Assembly: GCF_041080655.1 (NCBI RefSeq) | Contig: NZ_CP163525.1 | Coordinates: forward strand, 5,766,001-5,830,000 | Direction of reading: 5' to 3' | DNA from: Streptomyces sp. CG4 | GTDB taxonomy: Bacteria > Actinomycetota > Actinomycetes > Streptomycetales > Streptomycetaceae | Length of the DNA: 64,000 nt | Notes under the pieces: generated by a model | Databases searched by the model: none | The model's input: the letters and a program-made list of their open reading frames with translations, nothing else | What the model was told of the DNA's origin: nothing | Made by a program: the position numbers and the translations under genes | Part shown: in pieces, positions 42,530 through 50,851 of the stretch | Layout: every line of letters starts with the position of its first letter | How positions within the stretch are numbered: position 1 is the first letter of the stretch

Positions 42530-43920
42530 CCGTTGGTGAGGCTGGGCACGGCAACTCTCCGGTGGAGGCTGAGGTCTCGTCGCCGGGTGCGGGTTCGGCT
42601 GTGCCCACCCGCCCCCAGTCTCGGCTTCGCTCGACCGGGGGGACCCCCATCGCCCTGCGGAACGACTGCCCACAGCCTGGCGGGTCCGCCGCCCAGCAGG
42701 CGCCCTCCTTTCATGAGATGTGGCGCGAGCTGCTTCCCATCGGGCGGCACTCCGACTCCGGTGGCTACCGGCGCTACGCCTGGACCGGCGCGGACGCCGA
42801 ATGCCGGGCCTGGTTCCAGCAGCAGGCCGAAGACCGTGGGCTGACCTACGAGGTCGACCGGAACGGGAACCAGTGGGCCTGGCTCGGGGATCCTGCCGCC
42901 GGGGACGCCGTGGTCACCGGGTCGCATCTGGACTCCGTGCCGGACGGAGGGGCCTTCGACGGGCCCCTCGGGGTCGTGTCCTCCTTCGCCGCGCTCGATG
43001 AACTGCGCGCCAGGAACGTGCGGTTCACCAGGCCCCTCGCCCTCGTCAACTTCGGCGACGAGGAAGGCGCCCGGTTCGGACTCGCCTGTGTCGGGTCACG
43101 GCTCACCGCCGGGCAGCTGACCGTGGAGCAGGCGCATCGGCTCACCGACGGGGACGGGGTCAGCCTGCCGCAGGCCATGGCCGCCGCCGGGTACGACCCC
43201 GAGGGCATCGGGGCCGACCCGGAGCGGCTGGCCCGGATCGGCGCCTTCGTCGAGCTGCATGTCGAACAGGGCCGTGCGCTGGACCTGTCCGGCGACCGGG
43301 TCGGCATCGCCAGCGCCATCTGGCCGCACGGACGCTGGCGGTTCGACTTCCGGGGCGAGGCCAACCACGCCGGCACCACCCGGCTGGCCGACCGGCGCGA
43401 CCCGATGCTGTCCTACGCCGAGACCGTGCTCGCCGCCCGCCGGGAGGCACAGCTCGCCGGCGCCGTGGCCACCTTCGGCAAGATCGCCGTGGAGCCCAAC
43501 GGGGTCAACGCGATCCCCTCCCTCGTGCGCGGCTGGCTCGACTCCCGCGCCGCCGACCAGGACACACTGGACACGGTGGTCGGCGGGGTGGAGAAGGCGG
43601 CCCGGGAGTACGCGGACGCCCACGGCGTCGATCTCGACGTCGTACGGGAGTCCTTCACCCCCGTCGTCGAGTTCGACCACGCCCTGCGCGACGAACTCGG
43701 CCGCATCCTCGGCAAGGGCACCGACCTGAAGGTCCCCGTCCTCGGGACCGGTGCCGGACACGACGCCGGAATCCTCTCCGGCAGCATTCCGACCGCCATG
43801 CTGTTCGTGCGCAACCCCACCGGTGTCTCGCACTCCCCGGCCGAGTTCGCCGCCGAGGACGACTGCGTGGCCGGGGTGCGCGCGCTCGCCGACGTACTGG
43901 AAGGGCTGGCCTGCAGGTGA
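42526..43920 (+). CDS. M20-family amidohydrolase (allantoate amidohydrolase-like) in the hut operon
   Basis: A 464-residue zinc amidohydrolase with GSHLDSVPDGGAFDGPLGV (metal His and Asp), FGDEEGARFG, and GAGHDAGIL near the end. Sequence is closest to allantoate/N-carbamoyl amidohydrolases, but the operon position between hutU and hutF suggests it removes a formyl group from N-formylglutamate, doing the job of HutG (inference). The first 60 residues are unusual and partly encoded by a repeat element (42610-42651). GTG 42526 overlaps the hutU stop. Confidence 0.88.
   Translation: MTVGEAGHGNSPVEAEVSSPGAGSAVPTRPQSRLRSTGGTPIALRNDCPQPGGSAAQQAPSFHEMWRELLPIGRHSDSGGYRRYAWTGADAECRAWFQQQAEDRGLTYEVDRNGNQWAWLGDPAAGDAVVTGSHLDSVPDGGAFDGPLGVVSSFAALDELRARNVRFTRPLALVNFGDEEGARFGLACVGSRLTAGQLTVEQAHRLTDGDGVSLPQAMAAAGYDPEGIGADPERLARIGAFVELHVEQGRALDLSGDRVGIASAIWPHGRWRFDFRGEANHAGTTRLADRRDPMLSYAETVLAARREAQLAGAVATFGKIAVEPNGVNAIPSLVRGWLDSRAADQDTLDTVVGGVEKAAREYADAHGVDLDVVRESFTPVVEFDHALRDELGRILGKGTDLKVPVLGTGAGHDAGILSGSIPTAMLFVRNPTGVSHSPAEFAAEDDCVAGVRALADVLEGLACR
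42610..42651 (+). repeat. REP-like element inside the M20 gene
   Basis: A block with C and G runs around a palindromic TCGGCTTCGC core, ending ACCCCCATCG. It encodes RLRSTGGTPI, the same phase as the element at 31541-31583. Such blocks recur in Streptomyces genomes (memory). Confidence 0.6.
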
Positions 43921-45254
43921 CCACGCGGACCTACTGGTTGGAGCACGCCTGGCTCGACACCAACGTCGAGCCGGGCGTGGCCCTCGATGTGGACGGTGGC
44001 CGGATCAGCGCCGTCCGCACCGGTGTCCCCACCCCGCCGCCCGGCGCCGAGGTGCTGCGCGGGCTCACGCTGCCGGGGCTCGCCAACGCCCACAGCCATG
44101 CCTTCCACCGGGCGCTGCGCGGCACCGTCCAGGTCGGCAGCGGCACCTTCTGGACCTGGCGCGAGGTGATGTACTCCGTCGCCGACCACCTGACCCCGGA
44201 GACCTACCACGCCCTGGCGCGCGCGGTGTACGCCGAGATGGCCCTGGCCGGCATCACCTGTGTCGGCGAGTTCCACTACGTGCACCACGCGCCCGGCGGC
44301 ACCCCCTACGCCGACCCCAACGCGATGGGCGAGGCGCTGATCGCCGCCGCCGCCGAAGCCGGCATCCGGATCACCCTCCTCGACACCTGCTACCTGTCCG
44401 CCGGCTTCGGCGAGGCCCCCAACACCCACCAGCTGCGGTTCTCCGACGGCAGCGCGGAGGCCTGGGCCGCACGCTGCGCAGTTCTCAAGGAGCGGGACCA
44501 CGCGCGGATCGGGGCGGCGATTCACTCCGTACGGGCCGTGCCGGCAAGCCAGTTGGCGACCGTGGCCGGGTGGGCGCAGGAGCGGCGGGCCCCGCTGCAT
44601 GTGCACCTGTCGGAGCAGACCGCCGAGAACGACGCCTGCCTGGCCGCCCACGGCCGCACGCCCACCCGGCTGCTCGCCGACCACGGCGTCCTCGGGCCCC
44701 GCACCACCGGTGTGCACAACACCCACCTCACGGACGAGGACATCGCCCTGCTCGGCGGCTCCGCCACCGGCACCTGTATGTGCCCGACGACCGAGCGGGA
44801 CCTGGCCGACGGCATCGGCCCGGCCGCCGCCCTCCAGCGGGCCGGCTCCCCGCTCTCCCTCGGCTCCGACAGCCACGCCGTCATCGACCTGCTCGAAGAG
44901 GCGCGCGCGATGGAGCTGAACGAGCGGCTGCGCACCCGCACCCGGGGCCACTGGACGGCCGCCGCCCTGCTGCGGGCCGCCACCGCCGACGGCCACGCCG
45001 CGCTCGGCTGGGACCAGGCCGGCACCCTCGAACCCGGCGCCCTCGCCGACTTCACGACGGTCGCCCTCGACTCGGTCAGGACAGCGGGCCCGCTGCCCAG
45101 GCTGGGCGCCGAGACGGCCGTATTCGCCGCGACGGCAGCGGACGTACGGCATACGGTCGTCGGCGGACGGCATGTCGTACGGGACGGGGCGCACACGCTC
45201 GTACCCGACGTGCCTCAGGCCCTCGCGCGGGCAGTCGAAGCCCTCCGCTCCTGA
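43917..45254 (+). CDS. hutF: formimidoylglutamate deiminase
   Basis: A 445-residue amidohydrolase of the HutF type. Metal-binding N-terminal NAHSHAFHRALRG, a second site HVHLSEQ, and SDSHAVIDLLEEARAMEL near the end. It turns N-formimidoyl-L-glutamate into N-formyl-L-glutamate with loss of ammonia, marking the HutF-HutG branch of histidine degradation. GTG 43917 overlaps the stop of the preceding gene (GTGA), so the operon is coupled. Confidence 0.92.
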   Translation: MTTRTYWLEHAWLDTNVEPGVALDVDGGRISAVRTGVPTPPPGAEVLRGLTLPGLANAHSHAFHRALRGTVQVGSGTFWTWREVMYSVADHLTPETYHALARAVYAEMALAGITCVGEFHYVHHAPGGTPYADPNAMGEALIAAAAEAGIRITLLDTCYLSAGFGEAPNTHQLRFSDGSAEAWAARCAVLKERDHARIGAAIHSVRAVPASQLATVAGWAQERRAPLHVHLSEQTAENDACLAAHGRTPTRLLADHGVLGPRTTGVHNTHLTDEDIALLGGSATGTCMCPTTERDLADGIGPAAALQRAGSPLSLGSDSHAVIDLLEEARAMELNERLRTRTRGHWTAAALLRAATADGHAALGWDQAGTLEPGALADFTTVALDSVRTAGPLPRLGAETAVFAATAADVRHTVVGGRHVVRDGAHTLVPDVPQALARAVEALRS

Positions 45255-45274
45255 CCACCACCCACGAGGACACC

Positions 45275-46450
45275 ATGAGCAGCAGCACCGTCATCACCAA
45301 CATCGCCACGCTGGTCACCAACGACCCCTCCCTCGGTGACGGCTCTCCCCTCGGCCTGGTCCAGGACGCGGCCGTCGTCATCGAAGGCGACCGCGTCGTG
45401 TGGACCGGTGAATCCAGCAAAGCACCCGCCACTGACAATCGGGTCGACGCGGGCGGCCGGGCGGTGCTGCCGGGCTTCGTGGACTCGCACTCCCACCTGG
45501 TCTTCGCCGGAGACCGCACGCAGGAGTTCAACGCCCGGATGTCCGGCCGCTCCTACACGGCGGGCGGCATCCGCACCACGGTCGCCGCCACCCGGGCCGC
45601 GAGCGACGCGGAACTGGAGGCGAACCTGACCCACTACCTGGCGGAAGCCCTCCGCCAGGGCACCACCACCTTCGAGACGAAGTCGGGCTACGGCCTGACC
45701 GTCGAGGACGAGTCCCGCGCGCTGCGCCTCGCGGCGCGGCACACCGACGAGGTGACGTACCTCGGCGCGCACATCGTCTCCCCCGACTACGCCGACGACC
45801 CGGCCGCCTATGTCGCCCTGGTCACCGGCGAGATGCTGGACGCCTGCGCGCCGCACGCCCGCTGGATCGACGTGTTCTGCGAGAAGGGCGCCTTCGACGG
45901 CGACCAGGCCCGCGCGATCCTCACGGCGGGCAGGGCGAAGGGCCTGCACCCCCGCATCCACGCCAACCAGCTCTCCTACGGCCCCGGCGTCCAGCTGGCC
46001 GTCGAGCTGGACGCGGCCAGCGCCGACCACTGCACTCACCTCACGGACGGCGACGTCGACGCCCTGGCCAACAGCAGCACGGTGGCCACGCTCCTGCCCG
46101 GCGCCGAGTTCTCCACCCGAGCCGAGTGGCCGGACGCCCGCCGTCTCCTCGACGCGGGCGTCACGGTCGCCCTGTCCACGGACTGCAACCCGGGCTCGTC
46201 CTTCACCTCCTCCGTCCCCTTCTGCATCGCCCTCGCCGTCCGCGACATGCGGATGACCCCGGACGAGGCGGTCTGGTCGGCCACGGCCGGCGGCGCGACG
46301 GCCCTGCGCCGCACCGACATCGGCCGCCTCACCCCCGGCGCCCGGGCCGACCTGACCCTCCTGGACGCCCCGAGCCACGTCCACCTGGCCTACCGGCCGG
46401 GCGTACCCCTGGTCAGCGGGGTGTGGCGCGGCGGCGTACGGGTCGTCTGA
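45275..46450 (+). CDS. hutI: imidazolonepropionase
   Basis: A 391-residue zinc amidohydrolase: PGFVDSHSHLVFAGDR with the metal His pair, KSGYGLTVEDE, and STDCNPGSSFTSS at the third metal site. It hydrolyses 4-imidazolone-5-propionate to N-formimidoylglutamate, the step between hutU and hutF. Twenty bases after hutF with a GAGGA ribosome site, so it is the fourth gene of the operon. The only hut step not found near is a clearly functional histidine ammonia-lyase. Confidence 0.95.
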   Translation: MSSSTVITNIATLVTNDPSLGDGSPLGLVQDAAVVIEGDRVVWTGESSKAPATDNRVDAGGRAVLPGFVDSHSHLVFAGDRTQEFNARMSGRSYTAGGIRTTVAATRAASDAELEANLTHYLAEALRQGTTTFETKSGYGLTVEDESRALRLAARHTDEVTYLGAHIVSPDYADDPAAYVALVTGEMLDACAPHARWIDVFCEKGAFDGDQARAILTAGRAKGLHPRIHANQLSYGPGVQLAVELDAASADHCTHLTDGDVDALANSSTVATLLPGAEFSTRAEWPDARRLLDAGVTVALSTDCNPGSSFTSSVPFCIALAVRDMRMTPDEAVWSATAGGATALRRTDIGRLTPGARADLTLLDAPSHVHLAYRPGVPLVSGVWRGGVRVV

Positions 46451-46457
46451 GCGGGAG

Positions 46458-47396
46458 TCAGAGCGCCGGGGCGTGCGGGGCGGTCAGGGCGTCCTCCCGG
46501 GCTGCGGCCCGGATCGGGCACACCGCGGACAGCCGTGACACGCGCCGTCCCTCGCCGAGCAGGCCGCCGCCCGGACCGAGCAGGAGCGCCGAGCGGGACA
46601 GGACCCGCGCGGCTAGCCGGGCGCCGCGCAGCGAGGGGTCCTCGGCCAGGGCGGCGGCCAGCGCGGCCACGGCCGCCCGGGTACGGCGGACCAGACAGGG
46701 CTCAGGATGGACGGCCGACACGGGCAGTCGTACGGCGGCCGCCACGAGCGCGTCGAACGACGGCAACCCGCAGTCCGCCACCACCAGCACGGCCCGCCAC
46801 GGCTCCCCCTCCCGGGCGCGCAGGAGGGCGGGCAGCCGGTGCTGCGGGGCGAGCAGGGCGAGGACGGCACCGGATCCGGCACCGCCGGGGTCATGGCCCG
46901 ACACCGCCGACGGCACCGGTGGCCCGTCGGCCGTGCCCCCGTCGGTGCGCACCGCGAGCCCCGTCGCCCGGGCCCGCGCGGCGAGCAGCCCGGCCAGTGC
47001 GGTGCTGCCGTGGTCGTCGTCGTACGCCACTGTCAGAGCCGTCGCGCCGAGGGCGAGGGCGGCGTCGGCCAGCGCGCGGGCGAGGCGGGTCTCGTCGGGT
47101 GCCCAGCTCAGCGCGGGCGCGCGGCCGGGCAGCAGCGGCAGCAGGCAGGTGAGTCCGGCCCGCCGGTAGACGTCCAGCGCGCCGTCGGCGACCGACGGGT
47201 CGGCGTGGCCGACGACCGCGGAGTAGTCGCCGGCCGCCACGGCGTGCGCGACATCCGGGGTCTCGCGGAACACCTGCCAGTCGGCCGTTCCCGGGGCGCC
47301 GCCACGGATCCGGTCCACCTCGGCGAGGAGGACGGTGCCCGCGGCCGTCCGCGGCCCGGTGAGCGGGGCGACGACGGCGACGGCCGGTACGGGCAC
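46458..47396 (-). CDS. periplasmic-binding-like protein without signal peptide
   Basis: A 312-residue protein. The N-terminal part (VPAVAVVAPLTGPRTAAGTVLLAEVDRIR...DYSAVVGHADPSVADGALDVYRRAGLTCL...) reads like a receptor-type ligand-binding domain of the LivK group, but it has no export signal. GTG 47396 sits five bases after the stop of the small upstream gene, so translation is coupled. Its role is unclear; it may bind a small molecule for the regulator next door. Confidence 0.65.
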   Translation of the reverse strand: MPVPAVAVVAPLTGPRTAAGTVLLAEVDRIRGGAPGTADWQVFRETPDVAHAVAAGDYSAVVGHADPSVADGALDVYRRAGLTCLLPLLPGRAPALSWAPDETRLARALADAALALGATALTVAYDDDHGSTALAGLLAARARATGLAVRTDGGTADGPPVPSAVSGHDPGGAGSGAVLALLAPQHRLPALLRAREGEPWRAVLVVADCGLPSFDALVAAAVRLPVSAVHPEPCLVRRTRAAVAALAAALAEDPSLRGARLAARVLSRSALLLGPGGGLLGEGRRVSRLSAVCPIRAAAREDALTAPHAPAL

Positions 47397-47401
47397 GGCG
47401 G

Positions 47402-47662
47402 TCAGCCCCAGATGAGGGAGTCGGAGCCGGCGGCGACGGCCGTGGTACCGGCCGCCGGGGCGGCACCTGTGACGGATGCGCCGGCCGCGAGCAGGGCGGC
47501 GAGGGCGACGGCGGAGGTGACGGCGGAAGCGACGGCTGAGGTGACACGCCGGACGCGACGCCGGACGGGCGCGGGGGACAGGACGGGCGCGGGGGACAGG
47601 ACGGACGCCGGGGACAGGACGGACGCGGCGGACGGAGCGGGTATGGCGGACGGAGCGGGCAT
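47402..47662 (-). CDS. small membrane/secreted protein ending in DSLIWG
   Basis: An 86-residue protein. A Pro/Ala/Ser-rich start with four near-identical SxxSVLSPAP units (an 18-base DNA repeat), a basic stretch RRRVRRV, one hydrophobic segment (about residues 44-66), and the short tail AVAAGSDSLIWG. GGAGG six bases upstream and the coupling to the binding-like protein show it is a real gene. The tail could be a peptide exported and cut off, but that is speculative. Divergent from a LuxR/TrmB-type regulator 262 bases away. Confidence 0.7.
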   Translation of the reverse strand: MPAPSAIPAPSAASVLSPASVLSPAPVLSPAPVRRRVRRVTSAVASAVTSAVALAALLAAGASVTGAAPAAGTTAVAAGSDSLIWG

Positions 47663-47924
47663 GGCGAACCTCCGGGATCAGGGTGGGCTGGGTGTGCGGT
47701 GCGCGAGTCGCGAGGTGCGCCGTCAGCATGTGCCGGAACGGTCACCCACGGCCATGTCCGCGCTGGTTCCGGGACCGGCCATGGCCAGGCCCGGACGGCC
47801 CGTCCGGCGCCCGCCGCGTCCGTATGCCGGACCTTGTCTGGCCAGCTGACCAGGGACGTTCCTAAGATCCACGGGGCGCTCGGCCGGGGGAGGTCGCGCC
47901 GGGGGACGACTTGGAGGGGGCCCG

Positions 47925-48914
47925 ATGGATGTGAAGGAGCGTGCTCAGGAGCTTTATCGCATCGCGCTGGAGGACGCGGACTGGCACCCCGAGAGCGTGA
48001 TCGGCGAGCGCGGCTGGAGCGACGCGGAGTTCGCCGACGCCCTTCAACTCCTCCACAGGCTAAGGCTGTTCGTGTCGGCTCCGGCCAGCGGGAACGGGTG
48101 GACGGCACTGTCGCCCGACACCGCGCTGCGCAACCTCCTCGTGGAGGAGGAGCAGCACACGTCCGCGCTGCTCAGCTCCGTACAGCGCACGCGGTCCGCG
48201 CTGACGCGGATCCTCGCCGACTTCCAGCCGGTGCACGCACGGGAGTTGCTCCCGGTACGGATGGAAGTGGTGACCGGTGCCGCGAACGTGTCGGCGGCGC
48301 TGGAGGACGTGTCCCGGCGCGTCGAGGAGGAGGTGCTGTCGCTGCACCCCGGACGCGCGCTGCCCGCCCGGATGGTCGAGTCGGGCCTGGAGCGGGACCT
48401 CGCCGTGATCGGGCGCGGGGTGCGCATGCGCACGATCCACCTGGGTTCCGCGGCTGCCGTGCCGCACATGGCGTCCTATCTGCGCCGGCTGAGCGCGGCC
48501 GGAGCGCAGGTGCGCACCGCGCACACGCTGCCGCTGCGGCTGATCGTCGCGGACAGCTCGACCGCGCTGGTGCCGGCGCCGCCGTCCGCGATCGGCGAGA
48601 TCACGGCGGTGATCCTGCGAGGAGAGACGCTGGTCGGGGTATTCCGGGAGCTCTTCGAGCACTGCTGGGCGGCGGCGAACGTACTGACCGACGCGGCGGC
48701 CGGGCCGGACGGTGAATGGCGCCCCGAGGGGCGCCATCTGGAACTGCTGCGGATGCTCGCGGGCGGCCTCACCGACGAGGCCATGGCCCGCAAGCTCGGT
48801 GTCTCCGAACGCACGGTCCGCCGTCTCGTCTCCGAGCTCACCGAACGCCTGGGCGCCGCCAGCCGCTTCCAGGCTGGCGCCTGCGCCGTCCGGCTCGGCT
48901 GGCTGGACGCCTGA
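47925..48914 (+). CDS. LuxR-type transcriptional regulator with TrmB-like N-terminus
   Basis: A 329-residue protein. An N-terminal winged-helix/effector part (residues 1-60 and 60-200, with LYRIALEDADWHPESVIGERGWSDAEFADALQLLHRL) resembles TrmB-like DNA/ligand modules, and the C-terminal LuxR HTH is HLELLRMLAGGLTDEAMARKLGVSERTVRRLVSELTERLGAASRFQAGACAVRLGWL. Such two-module regulators control small operons near them. ATG 47925 follows a GGAGGG-like site. It faces the peptide gene across a shared promoter region. Confidence 0.85.
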   Translation: MDVKERAQELYRIALEDADWHPESVIGERGWSDAEFADALQLLHRLRLFVSAPASGNGWTALSPDTALRNLLVEEEQHTSALLSSVQRTRSALTRILADFQPVHARELLPVRMEVVTGAANVSAALEDVSRRVEEEVLSLHPGRALPARMVESGLERDLAVIGRGVRMRTIHLGSAAAVPHMASYLRRLSAAGAQVRTAHTLPLRLIVADSSTALVPAPPSAIGEITAVILRGETLVGVFRELFEHCWAAANVLTDAAAGPDGEWRPEGRHLELLRMLAGGLTDEAMARKLGVSERTVRRLVSELTERLGAASRFQAGACAVRLGWLDA

Positions 48915-48984
48915 TCTCACACGGCGGGCCTGCTCTCACACCGTGGGCCTGATCTCACACCGCAGGCCTGCTCTCACACCGCGG
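48909..48984. repeat. four 19-base tandem repeats at convergent gene ends
   Basis: Units start at 48909, 48928, 48947 and 48966 (GCCTG[A/C]TCTCACACCG...). The first holds the stop of the regulator gene and the last holds the stop of the exporter gene. Confidence 0.85.
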
Positions 48985-49963
48985 CCTCGGCCTCCGTGCC
49001 CTCGGTTTCCGTCTTCGCGGTCGCTGCCTCCGCGGTCGCCCCCTCCGTGGTCGATCCGGCCGCCCGCTCCCGGTCCGCGACCGACCGCCCCCATGCCGTG
49101 CCCGCGAGTACCAGGACCGCGCCGAGCAGGCCCAGCCAGCCGGGCCGGTCCCCGCCGACGGCGATGCCGACCGCCGCGGCCCACACCGGCTCCGTGCCGA
49201 GCAGCAGGCTCACCCGGGACGGCGAGGTACGGCGCACCGCCCACATCTGCACGAAGAACGCGAACAGGGTGCAGAACGCGGACAGATAGACCAGCCCGAG
49301 CCAGTCCCCGGCGCCGAAGCCGGCCGCGGCCGCCCAGGGCGAGGCACCGGTGCCCGGCAGCGCCACCAGCGCGGCGAACACGACGACCGCCCCGCCCAGC
49401 TGGACCGTGGTCAGCGACAGCGCGTCCGCCCCGCGCACCGACTCCATGCGGGACATGGCGAGGACGTGCACGGTACGGGCGACGGCGGCCCCCAGCATCA
49501 GCAGGTCGCCACCGGTCGGGGCGCTGAAACCGGCGCCCTGGGTGAGCAGCGCCACGCCGAGCACCGACAGCCCGGCGGCCGCCATGAAGGCGCCCGGCAG
49601 CCGGGTGCCGCGCACCCGGCTCTCGGCCAGCGGGGTGAAGACCATGGTGAGGCTGATGATCAGCCCGGCGTTGGTCGCCGAGGTGTGCACCACGCCGTAC
49701 GTCTCCAGCAGGAAGATCCCGGCGAGGATCAGCCCCAGCAGCCCGGCCCCGCGCAGCTGCACGGCGCTCAGGCCGCGCAGCCGCCGCCAGCCCGCGGCGA
49801 CCAGTACCGGCAGCGCCACGGCGAACCGCAGCACCAGTACGGCCAGCACCGTCCGTTCCGTGGTGACGCCCTTGGCGGCCAGATAGCTGGAGCCCCACAC
49901 CACTGCCACCAGCAGGACGGGAAGATCGGTCAGCCGGCCGCTGCGGGCGGCGGTGGCGGTCAT
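48974..49963 (-). CDS. EamA/DMT-superfamily exporter (RhtA-like)
   Basis: A 329-residue transporter with ten hydrophobic segments in two EamA halves, beginning LPVLLVAVVWGSSYLAAKG and the repeated half near GLVYLSAFCTLFAFFVQMWAVRRTSPSRVSLLLGTEPVWAA. The group contains amino-acid and metabolite exporters such as RhtA. ATG 49963 has GAGGAG five bases upstream. It is the last gene of the minus-strand trio with the dioxygenase and ArgG-like enzyme, so it probably exports or protects from the product (inference). Confidence 0.9.
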   Translation of the reverse strand: MTATAARSGRLTDLPVLLVAVVWGSSYLAAKGVTTERTVLAVLVLRFAVALPVLVAAGWRRLRGLSAVQLRGAGLLGLILAGIFLLETYGVVHTSATNAGLIISLTMVFTPLAESRVRGTRLPGAFMAAAGLSVLGVALLTQGAGFSAPTGGDLLMLGAAVARTVHVLAMSRMESVRGADALSLTTVQLGGAVVVFAALVALPGTGASPWAAAAGFGAGDWLGLVYLSAFCTLFAFFVQMWAVRRTSPSRVSLLLGTEPVWAAAVGIAVGGDRPGWLGLLGAVLVLAGTAWGRSVADRERAAGSTTEGATAEAATAKTETEGTEAEAAV

Positions 49964-50069
49964 GGGCACTCCTCTACGGAACGGGGGACGACGGTGCTGC
50001 GCAGGCGGTGCTGCGAAGAAGGCGGTGCTACGGCGGGGACAGGCGTCGGGGGCGGGCGGCGGTCGGCAC

Positions 50070-50813
50070 TCAGCGCGCCGTGTACGCGATCACCAGGACG
50101 TCACGGTGTGCGGGCAGCGCGGGGTCCACCGGGTGCACCGGGGTCACCGAGTGCAGCGTGCGGCGGTCGTCGCCCAGCAGCAGGTCACCGGGCTCGGACA
50201 GCGTAGTCGTCAGCAGATGGGCGCCCGAGTCGGCGTACACCCCGCTCTCGCCGCCGCCGACGTTGGTGCGGCCGATCAGCAGCGAGGTGATGAAGGTGAC
50301 CCCGTCGCGGTGCCGGCCCTCGGGCGCGGGCTGGCCCACCTGTCCGGCGGAGGCGCTGATCCGGTACGGGTGCAGCTTGACGTTCCAGCGCCGGGTGCCG
50401 TCCGCGTCCCGGCCGAGGGCGGCGCTGAAGATGCGGCCGAGCGCGACGAGCACCGAGCGCAGCAGCGGGTCGTTCACGAACGACTCCGTCAGCGGGTCGA
50501 AGATCCGCTCGATGCCGCCGTTGAGCGGATTGACGTCGGTCTCCTGCCGGTACGGCTCGTGCGGCAGCAGCGTCAGCTCCCCGGCGGCCGGGTCCAGGTC
50601 GAACTGGCCGTAGCGGCGGAAGCGGTACGTGCCCCCGTCGGCCATGTAGGTGTCCAGGGTCAGCTCGTCCCAGTGTGCGGCGAACCGCGCCCAGTCGGCG
50701 GCGTCGGCGCCGAGCAGCGAGGACAGCGCGGCCGACGGCATCAGATGCCCGCCGGGCCCGGACAGGGCGGCGACGGCGTCGAGGGCGGCGGGGTGGGCGA
50801 GAGCCGTGGTCAT
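50070..50813 (-). CDS. 2OG-Fe(II) dioxygenase of the PF10014 (amino-acid hydroxylase) type
   Basis: A 247-residue protein. The iron triad is visible: HxD at 168-170 in RHRDGVTF and a distal His at 221 in LHSVTPV, plus the 2-oxoglutarate Arg in ALPAHRDVLVI. The layout and length match the family that includes the Bacillus L-isoleucine 4-hydroxylase, in which an RhtA-type exporter is encoded next to the hydroxylase. ATG 50813 is used. The gene lies between the exporter and the ArgG-like gene. Confidence 0.85.
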   Translation of the reverse strand: MTTALAHPAALDAVAALSGPGGHLMPSAALSSLLGADAADWARFAAHWDELTLDTYMADGGTYRFRRYGQFDLDPAAGELTLLPHEPYRQETDVNPLNGGIERIFDPLTESFVNDPLLRSVLVALGRIFSAALGRDADGTRRWNVKLHPYRISASAGQVGQPAPEGRHRDGVTFITSLLIGRTNVGGGESGVYADSGAHLLTTTLSEPGDLLLGDDRRTLHSVTPVHPVDPALPAHRDVLVIAYTAR

Positions 50814-50851
50814 GGGGTGCAACTCCGTAGATGTCGGGAAAGCGGGTGTGG

